Of a stretch of DNA of 23,947 bases, positions 1 to 7,039 are shown piece after piece; position 1 is the stretch's first letter; each line of letters begins with the position of its first letter. The translations under genes were made by a program, and so were the position numbers. The stretch is from an uncultured Bacteroidota bacterium. GTDB taxonomy: Bacteria > Bacteroidota > Bacteroidia > Chitinophagales > LD1. The notes below the pieces were generated by a model that made no database searches, was not told where the DNA came from, and was given only the letters and a program-made list of their open reading frames with translations. The stretch spans positions 1 through 23,947 of the forward strand of contig CALAYL010000051.1 in assembly GCA_937894725.1 (NCBI GenBank), in the 5' to 3' direction.

Positions 1-9
1 CCCAACTCG

Positions 10-50
10 TACTCGTTTGAGCGCAGCGGTAACGAGTATGTTTCTTTTCT
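10..50 (+). terminator. Probable terminator of a gene left of the window
   Basis: An 8-bp perfect stem (TACTCGTT at 10-17 pairing with AACGAGTA at 31-38) encloses a 13-nt loop and is followed by a T-rich tract (TGTTTCTTTTCTTT, 39-52). This is the shape of an intrinsic terminator. No open frame reaches into the window from the left, so any upstream plus-strand gene must end at or before the edge. Confidence 0.45.
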
Positions 51-135
51 TTGCATTTGCAATGCAACAACATTCTGACGGTAGTATTGGCGTCTATAAC
101 AGTTTATAAAGTATTTTAAAACAACCAATTAAGCA

Positions 136-174
136 AACAAAGTTTACAGTAAATAGTTTACTGTAAACTTTGTT
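136..174. promoter_or_regulatory. Perfect 18-bp inverted repeat, probable operator
   Basis: The left arm AACAAAGTTTACAGTAAA (136-153) and right arm (157-174) are exact reverse complements separated by TAG. Each arm also contains its own 11-bp palindrome, TTTAC-A-GTAAA (143-153) and TTTAC-T-GTAAA (157-167), so the element can also be read as two dyad sites centred 14 bp apart. It ends 11 bp before the ATG of the HTH-phosphoribosyltransferase gene and abuts the -7 element. There is no T-tract after it, so an operator for a dimeric or tetrameric repressor fits better than a terminator. The obvious candidate regulator is the winged-helix protein encoded immediately downstream (inference). Confidence 0.75.
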
Positions 175-181
175 ATATTTG
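174..181 (+). promoter_or_regulatory. Bacteroidota -7 promoter element (TATATTTG)
   Basis: TATATTTG fits the Bacteroidota -7 consensus TAnnTTTG. Its last base is only 4 nt before the ATG at 186, so transcription would begin at or next to the start codon, giving a leaderless or nearly leaderless mRNA. No clean -33 TTTG at the usual spacing is visible because that position is occupied by the inverted repeat. Confidence 0.55.
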
Positions 182-185
182 CCTT

Positions 186-1163
186 ATGAAAACGGATGAG
201 CGGATACTGCATATTTTACAGAAAGATGGGGCTACTTCGGTAGAAAGCCTTTCGGTCATACTAAAAATTTCTAGGCAATATTTGCATAGAAAACTGAATG
301 AAATGCTTGAACAAAACAGGGTGATAAAGATGGGTGAAGCCCCACATGTGTTTTATAATATAGCACCTGCCATGGATAAGCAATCATCTACGATAGTATC
401 CTATGAAAAAGAGCGGTTTTTAGATGAATACTTTATGCTCATAGATGCACTTGGCAATCAGCTAAATGGATTGTCTGCTATGCACTATTTTACGAGTAAT
501 CAACATTTGCCACTACTCAAAACCATCGATGAATACATAGAAACAAGGAAAAAATACTTGGACTTTTATAATGAGGAGCATTTAATAAATGGGTTAGAAA
601 AACTGAAAAACACAAAAGGCATTGGAGAGATTGGCGTAGATGAATTATACTATCTGGACTTCTATGCTATAGAAAGATTTGGCAAGACTAATTTGGGTTG
701 TCTGATGCACTACGCAAAGCAGGGACAAAACAAACAACTAATGAAAATTATAGCAGATCAAATCAAAAATCGCTTGCTTCATTTTATTAAAGCACATCAA
801 ATAGATGCAGTTTTGTTTGTACCGCCTACTATACCTCGAAAGGTTCAAATAATGAGTACACTAGAAAGACTTTTATCGCTGGAGTTGCCATCAATAAATG
901 TACGCAAGGTGAGCAACGCCATCGCTGTACCACAAAAAGCGCTTTCTAAATTGTATGAAAGAGTGGCCAATGCACGCAATACTTTCGTGGTGCTGGAGAA
1001 AAAAAAATATAAAAATATTTTGATTTTAGATGATGCCATAGGAAGCGGAGCTACCATCAATGAAATAGCCAAAAAGATAAAAGACAAAAAAGTAGCGAAG
1101 CATACTATTGGGCTTGCCATCACGGGTAGCTATAAAGGATTTGAGGTGATTTCTGAACTTTAA
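186..1163 (+). CDS. Winged-helix / ComF-like phosphoribosyltransferase fusion protein
   Basis: A 325-residue cytoplasmic protein. Residues about 1-60 form a winged helix-turn-helix (helices around LHILQ, SVESLSVILKIS and RQYLHRKLNEMLEQ, then a short wing). Residues about 66-190 are a helical region I do not recognise. Residues about 200-325 are a type I phosphoribosyltransferase domain. The PRPP loop is LDDAIGSGAT (D282, D283, G286-T290). The ComF-like signature PQxxLSxxxRxxNxxxxF is present (P249, Q250, L253, S254, R259, N262, F267). The zinc-finger cysteines of true ComF are absent. ComF proteins act in natural transformation, and ComF-like PRTases also occur as toxins in ShosTA-type modules with a DprA-like partner. 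No dprA-like gene is in this window. The gene stands alone behind a large inverted repeat and is probably autoregulated. M1 is favoured because the HTH begins at once. The enzymatic substrate is unknown. Confidence 0.8.
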   Translation: MKTDERILHILQKDGATSVESLSVILKISRQYLHRKLNEMLEQNRVIKMGEAPHVFYNIAPAMDKQSSTIVSYEKERFLDEYFMLIDALGNQLNGLSAMHYFTSNQHLPLLKTIDEYIETRKKYLDFYNEEHLINGLEKLKNTKGIGEIGVDELYYLDFYAIERFGKTNLGCLMHYAKQGQNKQLMKIIADQIKNRLLHFIKAHQIDAVLFVPPTIPRKVQIMSTLERLLSLELPSINVRKVSNAIAVPQKALSKLYERVANARNTFVVLEKKKYKNILILDDAIGSGATINEIAKKIKDKKVAKHTIGLAITGSYKGFEVISEL

Positions 1164-1178
1164 TAACAATCCCCCACT

Positions 1179-1228
1179 ATCCGTATTCTGACGGCAGGCT
1201 TGGGGCAGGGGACTACGGATGCTATTTT
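1179..1228 (+). terminator. Probable terminator after the HTH-PRTase gene
   Basis: ATCCGTA (1179-1185) pairs with TACGGAT (1214-1220), and the stem is followed by GCTATTTTTTTATG, including a run of seven T. The loop is long (28 nt) and carries C- and G-runs that could add pairing. The hairpin starts 16 nt after the stop codon of the HTH-PRTase gene, which suits it as that gene's terminator. Confidence 0.5.
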
Positions 1229-1398
1229 TTTATGATATTGTATCAGCATATCTCATTTTCGGATACATAAAATCTATTTATCTTTGAATAATTAATGGGA
1301 GACGGAAGTTATAAAATACGAAATCAAGAAGGAGTTTACTTTTTGAGTTTTTCTACTGTCGGATGGATAGATGTTTTCACTCGTACCCAATATTTGCC

Positions 1399-1431
1399 GT
1401 TGTTGGTCCTTAGCACAGCGTCACCAACAAC
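1399..1431. repeat. Intergenic 9-bp perfect inverted repeat (hairpin)
   Basis: GTTGTTGGT (1399-1407) and ACCAACAAC (1423-1431) are exact reverse complements around a 15-nt loop (1408-1422). There is no T-tract on either side, so it is not an obvious terminator. It lies about 130 bp before the start of the propeller gene. It may be a copy of a dispersed palindromic element or a leader hairpin; only one copy is visible here. Confidence 0.5.
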
Positions 1432-1558
1432 CTCAACGCTACTATTTTGTTTTTGATGTTAAACTGGCCCCAATCAAAGAGCTACGCTACATTGTTGCGC
1501 TAGTTGCGATGATCCATCTTTTGGAATTTATTATCTTTAACTACAAAACAACTGCAAT

Positions 1559-3391
1559 ATGAAAACGCTATTTTTATCTTTTCTCTTTTCCCTGACTCTT
1601 TCTTCTATTGCTATCTCACCACAGGCTGGTGTAAAAAACCAACTTTGCCTTGTAAACAAAGAGTGGGGAAATCAGAAAGATGTAGATTTTGATGCTATCC
1701 ATCTTTCTGCTGAAAATATGAATTCAACCGATTGGATAAGTTTGCATTTAGAACTAGTAGTTTCTATTTTGAGTCAAAGAAACACTAACCAATTGACCCC
1801 AGCCCAATTAGTGAAACGAACATCTCTTTTAGCAGAATTGAAGAAATATGCAAGTGCAAAAACTTTCCCACAAAATACGTTTCTGCCATACCAAACACCC
1901 GTGTTTATAGACGATTTGGGCACACATTGTGCGGTAGGATTTTTGATGCAGCAGTCGGGATATGAAAACTTAGCGCAAACCATAAATAACCAACAGCGAT
2001 TTGCCTATCTAAAAGATATTAAAGTAAAAGGAGTAGCAGCTTGGGCTGTAGAAAATGGTTTTACGGCCGATGAACTGGCATGGATACAACCTGGCTACCC
2101 ACCTACTACTGTGGTAGATGATTTAGCAGGAGGTCTAAATGGCACAGTGAATGCTATAGCTATGATGCCTGATAACTCTGCGGTCTATTTTGGCGGAAAT
2201 TTCACTCAATCTACTAGCGGTACTCCTTGCCAAAATATAGCTGTTTGGCAAAATGGGTTTGCGGGCTTTAGTTGGACATCTATCGGCCATGTGGATGGCG
2301 AAATACACGCCCTACTTTTAGCTGACAATAAACTATATGCAGCTGGTAGTTTCAAACAGGTGGGAGGTATCTCTGTAGGCAGAGTGGCTTACTATGACTT
2401 AGTTTCTGGTCAATGGAATACCATGGGCACCTTAGATAGTACAGTCAGAGCATTAGCATTTTACAAAGGCGATTTGTATGCCGGTGGCGACTTTTTAGAT
2501 TTAGTAAAAAAATGGAATGGCACTTCTTGGCAAACAATTAATAATGGACTTTTAGGAGGTAATCAGGTACGTGCTTTTGAGGTATGGAAAGATGAATTGT
2601 ACATAGGAGGCGATTTGGATTTAGCTACAGGTGCACTTCGGAGGCATGTGGCGAAATACGATGGAACACAAATGCTGACTTCTGGGTTTGGTACGGCTAC
2701 ACCAATCAATGATTTTGAGATATGGGAGGGAGAGTTATATGCTGCTTGCGATTTTGTATCTGGCAACGATACCTGCGCTCTAGCTAGTTTTGATACGCTA
2801 AATCAAGAATGGAAAACAGTTTTGAAACCTTATACGCTTAGTTTTTTAAACTTAGAGGGAAAAAGCTTTAAATCTCTACATAGTATCGGAAATTCACTTT
2901 ACGCTGGTGGAGACTTTGCAGCAAATGCGGGTATGACCGGAGGTGCTGGTTTGGGGGTTGTAAAGCGAGATCTTTCAAACCCCAATCAGCTAATATGCAC
3001 ACCTATTTTAGCTTTAGATAAGCCCGTACATACTATTGTAGCTAATTTCAACACAATTTATTTTGGAGGTCAATTTCAAAAAAATGTAGGCGATACTTTG
3101 GGGCAAGTTGGCTCAATTATCCTCGACCCAAATTCGATTAAAGAAGCATCAAATACTTTAGCTGAAATCTCAGCTTTCCCAAATCCGACTTCTAATGTTA
3201 TACTTTTTAGCAGTGCAGAAAACAAAATAGACGAAGTAAAAATATTCGATGCAAAAGGCAAACTTGTCTTTCAAGCTAAAGGAGATAACAAGGTGCTGAA
3301 AGTTTCTGTATCTTCATCTCCATCAGGCATCTATATGGCAGATGTCTATACTAAAGCTGGCAAATCAAGTTTGAAGTTTGTGAAAGAGTAG
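1559..3391 (+). CDS. T9SS-exported probable seven-bladed beta-propeller protein
   Basis: A 610-residue exported protein of unknown function. A signal peptide (about residues 1-20) is followed by a region (about 25-180) containing the conspicuous motif PVFIDDLGTHCAVGFLM at 114-130. After that come seven spaced copies of an [LVI]Y[AFI][GA][GC][DNSQ][FL] strand motif (YFGGNF, YAAGSF, YAGGDF, YIGGDL, YAACDF, YAGGDF, YFGGQF). This spacing is what a seven-bladed propeller of the kelch/Rax2-like type would give (inference). The last ~75 residues form a T9SS type A sorting domain: FPNPTSN, the IFDAKGKLV strand, then SGIYMADV and terminal KFVKE. The protein is therefore expected to cross the outer membrane by T9SS and be attached to the surface or released. 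It appears monocistronic. Confidence 0.85.
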   Translation: MKTLFLSFLFSLTLSSIAISPQAGVKNQLCLVNKEWGNQKDVDFDAIHLSAENMNSTDWISLHLELVVSILSQRNTNQLTPAQLVKRTSLLAELKKYASAKTFPQNTFLPYQTPVFIDDLGTHCAVGFLMQQSGYENLAQTINNQQRFAYLKDIKVKGVAAWAVENGFTADELAWIQPGYPPTTVVDDLAGGLNGTVNAIAMMPDNSAVYFGGNFTQSTSGTPCQNIAVWQNGFAGFSWTSIGHVDGEIHALLLADNKLYAAGSFKQVGGISVGRVAYYDLVSGQWNTMGTLDSTVRALAFYKGDLYAGGDFLDLVKKWNGTSWQTINNGLLGGNQVRAFEVWKDELYIGGDLDLATGALRRHVAKYDGTQMLTSGFGTATPINDFEIWEGELYAACDFVSGNDTCALASFDTLNQEWKTVLKPYTLSFLNLEGKSFKSLHSIGNSLYAGGDFAANAGMTGGAGLGVVKRDLSNPNQLICTPILALDKPVHTIVANFNTIYFGGQFQKNVGDTLGQVGSIILDPNSIKEASNTLAEISAFPNPTSNVILFSSAENKIDEVKIFDAKGKLVFQAKGDNKVLKVSVSSSPSGIYMADVYTKAGKSSLKFVKE

Positions 3392-3498
3392 GGGCGATTT
3401 GTAGATTGTTGAAAACCACTACCACCACAACTTGCGCATTAGCAAAGCGGTGCTTGTGTGTTTTAAAAAGGTTTAGCGTAGCGAAAACATCAACCACA

Positions 3499-3512
3499 GG
3501 AGGATAACCTCC
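3499..3512. terminator. Small hairpin between convergent genes
   Basis: GGAGG-ATAA-CCTCC forms a 5-bp GC-rich stem with a tetraloop, between the stop of the propeller gene (3391) and the stop of recQ (3525, minus strand). A T-containing stretch follows in both directions, but there is no clean T-run. It could serve as a weak terminator for either gene. The rest of 3392-3524 shows nothing recognisable. Confidence 0.3.
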
Positions 3513-3524
3513 GACTCTATTTGA

Positions 3525-5729
3525 TTAGTTTCCTAGCTCGCTCACAAACTTGATATGCACTAGCTGCACATCCTCTGGTTCTATATCATCGTCTTTAAAT
3601 TCTTGAAGTGTATCTTCGATAGAAAACTTTTCTTCACTTCTAAAAAACTCAAAAATATCTGCTACTAAGTCTTCATCTAGCTTGTTTCCAATATAATAGT
3701 CGATGTTGATTCGTGTGCCAGAGTGTACTATAGTTTCGAGCTCTTTGAGTAGATCGCCAAAACTTATATTGAGCGATTTGGCGAGGTCATCGAGGGCTAT
3801 TTTTCGGTCTATAGATTGTATGATTTTTATTTTTTCACCCGATCGGTTGGCTACCGATTTTACCACAAAATCTTCTGGTCGTTCGATGTCATTTTCCTCT
3901 ACGTATTGCTTGATTACCGCCACAAATTTTTTGCCATATCTATCTGCCTTACCTTTGCTTACTCCCGATATATGCAAAAGCTCTTCGATACTGATTGGAT
4001 ATTTGGTGGCCATTTCCTCGAGCGATGTTTCCTGAAACACCATGTAGGGAGGCAAATTGAGGCTCTTACCTTCTTTTTTACAAAGGTCTTTGAGCATATC
4101 GTAAAGCAAGGTATCCATCACACTTTTACCTCCGCTATCATCCACCACTTGCATATCAGGTGCATCATCGTCAAAGTTGTGATTTAGTGCTACTTCCATT
4201 TTTTGTGGATTTTGCAAAAAGGCCCTGCCCATATCTGTAAGCTTCAAAACGCCATACTGCTCTATATCTTTTTCGAGCATGTCTTTCATGAGAGCGTTGC
4301 GGAGTACCGAATTCCAAAACTGTTCGTCATTATCTGCACCTTTGCCAAAAAGATCGAGCTTTTCGTAGCCAAAATCACATATTTCTTTTACTTTCTTACC
4401 CACCAAAAATTTGATTACATAAGGTAAATCGTGGTTTTCTTTGAGCAAGTCTATAGCTTGGAGTGCGAGAAGCGTTTCGTCTGTCACCTCTACTTTTTCT
4501 TTAGGGTGCTTACAGTTGTCGCACATAGCATCGCATTGTTTATCGTCAAAATCTTCTCCAAAATAATGCAATACAAATTTACGCCTACACTCTGCCGATT
4601 CTACATACGCCACCGTTTCGTTGATAAGCTGTAAGCCTCGTTCTCGCTCCGCTACAGACTTGTCTCTGAGTAGTTTTTCGAGTTTTACTATATCATTATA
4701 ACTAAAATAAGTGATGCACTCTCCTTCTCTACCATCACGTCCTGCACGGCCTGTTTCTTGATAGTAATTTTCGAGCGATTTAGGAATATCGTAGTGGATG
4801 ATAAATCGAATATCTGGCTTGTCGATACCCATACCAAAAGCGATAGTCGCTACTATCACATCAATATCTTCCATCAAAAACTTGTCTTGAATCTTGCTTC
4901 TGATTTTAGTGTCTATACCAGCATGGTATGCAGCGGCTTTGATACCATTTACCTTGAGCAGTTGGGCTACATCATCGGCTGTTTTTCGGTTTATCACATA
5001 GATAATGCCCGATTTGCCACGCTTACTATTGATAAACTGTATAATGTTTTTAATGGCTTGTTGGCTACTTTTCTTAGGCCGTATTTCATAAAATAAATTG
5101 GCTCTATTAAATGAAGACAAAAACACTTTGGGCTCTCTGAGTTGAAGGGTTTTGACGATGTCTAATTGTACTTTTGGGGTAGCCGTAGCGGTGAGTGCCA
5201 TGATAGGAAACTCTTGGTCTAGCGCTTCTACTATCTCTCTGATTCTCCTATATTCAGGTCTAAAGTCATGGCCCCACTCGGAGATGCAATGCGCTTCGTC
5301 TATGGCTATAAAAGAGATTTTTACCTCTTTAAACAAGTCAACAGTTTCTTGTTTAGTTAAAGTTTCGGGAGCTACATAGAGCATTTTGGTTTCACCAGAG
5401 CGAATATCTTTGAGTACCTTGTTTTTTTCAGTTTTGGTCAATGAAGAGTTGAGAAAATGCGCTATATCGTCTTTGGAAGAATAGTTTCTGATTAAATCTA
5501 CCTGATTTTTCATCAAGGCGATGAGGGGAGATATAATGATGGCTACACCCTCGCTCAATATGGCGGGTAGCTGGTAGCAAAGCGACTTGCCCCCTCCAGT
5601 AGGCATGATCACGAAGGTGTCCTTACCTGCCAATAGCGCCTCGATGATATCGCGCTGTTCGTCTTTAAATCGGTCAAAACCGAAATATTCTTTCAGCGAT
5701 TGCTCTAGTGTGATCGTATCTGTACTCAT
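3525..5729 (-). CDS. recQ: ATP-dependent DNA helicase RecQ
   Basis: A 734-residue 3'-5' DNA helicase of the RecQ family, which acts in recombinational repair and stalled-fork processing. Visible in order: RecQ motif 0 (FGFDRFKDEQ, 16-25), Walker A TGGGKS (44-49, catalytic K48), DEAH box (144-147), TATAT motif III (180-184), and a helicase C domain with QETGRAGRDG. A zinc-binding module follows with cysteines in AEC and CDAMCDNC (roughly 380-410), then the RQC winged helix and an HRDC domain (about 530-610). A C-terminal ~100-residue helical extension completes it. The length matches long Bacteroidota RecQ proteins rather than the ~610-residue E. coli enzyme. It is transcribed alone, divergently from manC across 213 bp. 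Confidence 0.95.
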   Translation of the reverse strand: MSTDTITLEQSLKEYFGFDRFKDEQRDIIEALLAGKDTFVIMPTGGGKSLCYQLPAILSEGVAIIISPLIALMKNQVDLIRNYSSKDDIAHFLNSSLTKTEKNKVLKDIRSGETKMLYVAPETLTKQETVDLFKEVKISFIAIDEAHCISEWGHDFRPEYRRIREIVEALDQEFPIMALTATATPKVQLDIVKTLQLREPKVFLSSFNRANLFYEIRPKKSSQQAIKNIIQFINSKRGKSGIIYVINRKTADDVAQLLKVNGIKAAAYHAGIDTKIRSKIQDKFLMEDIDVIVATIAFGMGIDKPDIRFIIHYDIPKSLENYYQETGRAGRDGREGECITYFSYNDIVKLEKLLRDKSVAERERGLQLINETVAYVESAECRRKFVLHYFGEDFDDKQCDAMCDNCKHPKEKVEVTDETLLALQAIDLLKENHDLPYVIKFLVGKKVKEICDFGYEKLDLFGKGADNDEQFWNSVLRNALMKDMLEKDIEQYGVLKLTDMGRAFLQNPQKMEVALNHNFDDDAPDMQVVDDSGGKSVMDTLLYDMLKDLCKKEGKSLNLPPYMVFQETSLEEMATKYPISIEELLHISGVSKGKADRYGKKFVAVIKQYVEENDIERPEDFVVKSVANRSGEKIKIIQSIDRKIALDDLAKSLNISFGDLLKELETIVHSGTRINIDYYIGNKLDEDLVADIFEFFRSEEKFSIEDTLQEFKDDDIEPEDVQLVHIKFVSELGN

Positions 5730-5904
5730 TTCATTAGGTATTAACGGTTGTCTGCATATTTAGTTTTGCTTCTCGTCAAAAGCTATGCCACTCCTTGTTT
5801 TAAGATGCTAAACATAGCTATTGTTGCGATTTCACCACGTTAATATAACAAAAAAACGAATGCTAGTCAATTATTATTGAACAAAATAAAACCCTATGAT
5901 TGTT

Positions 5905-5912
5905 TACATTTG
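5905..5912 (+). promoter_or_regulatory. Bacteroidota -7 promoter element upstream of manC
   Basis: TACATTTG matches TAnnTTTG and lies 30 nt before the manC ATG, leaving a leader of about 25 nt. A TTG at 5877-5879 could be the -33 box, but the gap (25 nt) is longer than usual. This would drive the four-gene block 5943-9335. Confidence 0.5.
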
Positions 5913-5942
5913 CCCTCGCATTTTTAAAAACAGATTAGTACA

Positions 5943-7022
5943 ATGACAAATACGTATGTGGCTATCATGGCGGGCGGTATTGGTTCTCGCTTTTGGCCAG
6001 AGAGTAGAGTGGCGAAGCCTAAGCAGTTTCTCGATATATTAGATACGGGCAAAACCCTGCTTCAGATGACTTACGAAAGGGCATTGAAGCTCACCGATGC
6101 TAGTCGAATATTTGTGGTTACTGCCGAAGAATATGTCGCCCTAGTAAAGGAACAGTTACCCGAGATTTCGATAGCACAAGTATTAGGTGAACCTACCCGT
6201 AGAAACACGGCTCCATGTATCGCTTACGTGTGCGACAAAATCCATTCACAAAATCCAGAAGCCGTAGTAGTGGTTGTACCTTCAGATCATCTCATACTGG
6301 AAGAAGAAAACTACACTTCGCTCATTAACAAAGCGATTGCTTTTGCTCAAAAAAGCAATGCGTTGATTACTCTAGGTATCAAACCCACACGCCCTGCTAC
6401 TGGCTACGGCTATATTCAATTTGACGAAGAAACAGATCAAGACGGGTTTTATAAAGTCATCACCTTTACCGAAAAACCAGATGAGCAGATAGCCAAAACA
6501 TTTATCAAAAGTGGTGACTTTCTATGGAACTCTGGTATGTTTGTATGGAAAACAAGTGCAATTCTCGAAGCTATGCATACCCATCTTCCCGATGTGATTG
6601 ACTGTTTTGTGGGGAGCGAAAAGGCGTATAATACCGCTACTGAAAAAGAGTTTATTGCTAAAGTGTATTCACTATGCACCAATATTTCGATAGATTATGG
6701 TGTGATCGAAAAAGCAAAAAATGTATATACACTCCCGTCTTCCTTTGGTTGGTCGGATGTTGGCACTTGGGGTTCGCTTTACGAAGTATTTAAAAAAGAC
6801 TATTTGGGCAATGCAGTAAAGGGCGACAACGTGCGTATCTACGATGCTTCAAATAATATGATCGTAGTACCTAAGGAAAAACTTGTAGTAGTTCAAGGTG
6901 TTGAAGATCTTTGTATTATAGACACAGATAATGTTTTGCTTATTTGTCAAAAGAGTCAAGAACAAGAGATAAAAGAAATTACCATCGACCTCAAACAGGC
7001 GGATTTAGAACAATATTTATGA
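5943..7022 (+). CDS. manC: Mannose-1-phosphate guanylyltransferase
   Basis: A 359-residue cytoplasmic nucleotidyltransferase making GDP-mannose from mannose-1-phosphate and GTP, a precursor for mannose and fucose residues of surface polysaccharides. The N-terminal signature AGGIGSRFWPESR (10-22) with PKQF (26-29) is the nucleotide-binding loop. PSDH at 113-116 carries the metal-binding Asp, FTEKP at 175-179 is the sugar-phosphate motif, and WNSGMF (195-200) and WSDVGTW (270-276) are typical of the family. It is the single-domain form, without the fused phosphomannose isomerase seen in some ManC proteins. It is the first gene of a compact block, with the next gene starting 17 bp after its stop. 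No other sugar-nucleotide gene is nearby, so its link to the amino-acid genes downstream is probably only transcriptional. Confidence 0.92.
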   Translation: MTNTYVAIMAGGIGSRFWPESRVAKPKQFLDILDTGKTLLQMTYERALKLTDASRIFVVTAEEYVALVKEQLPEISIAQVLGEPTRRNTAPCIAYVCDKIHSQNPEAVVVVVPSDHLILEEENYTSLINKAIAFAQKSNALITLGIKPTRPATGYGYIQFDEETDQDGFYKVITFTEKPDEQIAKTFIKSGDFLWNSGMFVWKTSAILEAMHTHLPDVIDCFVGSEKAYNTATEKEFIAKVYSLCTNISIDYGVIEKAKNVYTLPSSFGWSDVGTWGSLYEVFKKDYLGNAVKGDNVRIYDASNNMIVVPKEKLVVVQGVEDLCIIDTDNVLLICQKSQEQEIKEITIDLKQADLEQYL

Positions 7023-7039
7023 GGAAAAGATAGTACAAT

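Larger units (their letters stand above)
1164..1558. other. 395-bp non-coding stretch with two hairpins
   Basis: The stretch holds the terminator-like hairpin at 1179-1220, one copy of a 19-nt direct repeat (1185-1203, other copy 72-90) and a second hairpin at 1399-1431. It then leads into the AT-rich promoter region of the next gene. A 63-residue open frame at 1371-1562 runs through the second hairpin and looks accidental. No RNA gene with a recognisable fold was found. A TATCTTTA at 1532-1539 resembles a weak -7 element for the gene at 1559, but no -33 box is convincing. Confidence 0.6.

Noticed and set aside
136..174. Large inverted repeat considered as a terminator or transposon end
   Set aside because: No T-run follows it, it adjoins a promoter element, and no transposase or partner terminal repeat is seen.
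186..1163. Calling the HTH-PRTase a ShosT toxin or a complete defence system
   Set aside because: No DprA-like partner or other defence gene is visible in the window; the resemblance rests on the ComF-like domain alone.
1371..1562. 63-residue plus-strand open frame overlapping the propeller start by 4 bp
   Set aside because: It runs straight through the 1399-1431 hairpin, has no promoter or family-like composition, and starts inside non-coding sequence. The ATGA overlap is not enough to accept it.
3703..5379. Several 67-123-residue plus-strand open frames opposite recQ
   Set aside because: All lie antisense to an intact, motif-complete RecQ and have Phe/Ile/Ser-rich compositions typical of antisense reading.
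5730..5942. Divergent recQ/manC region searched for riboswitch or small RNA
   Set aside because: Only an AT-rich sequence and the manC -7 element were found; no conserved fold was recognised.
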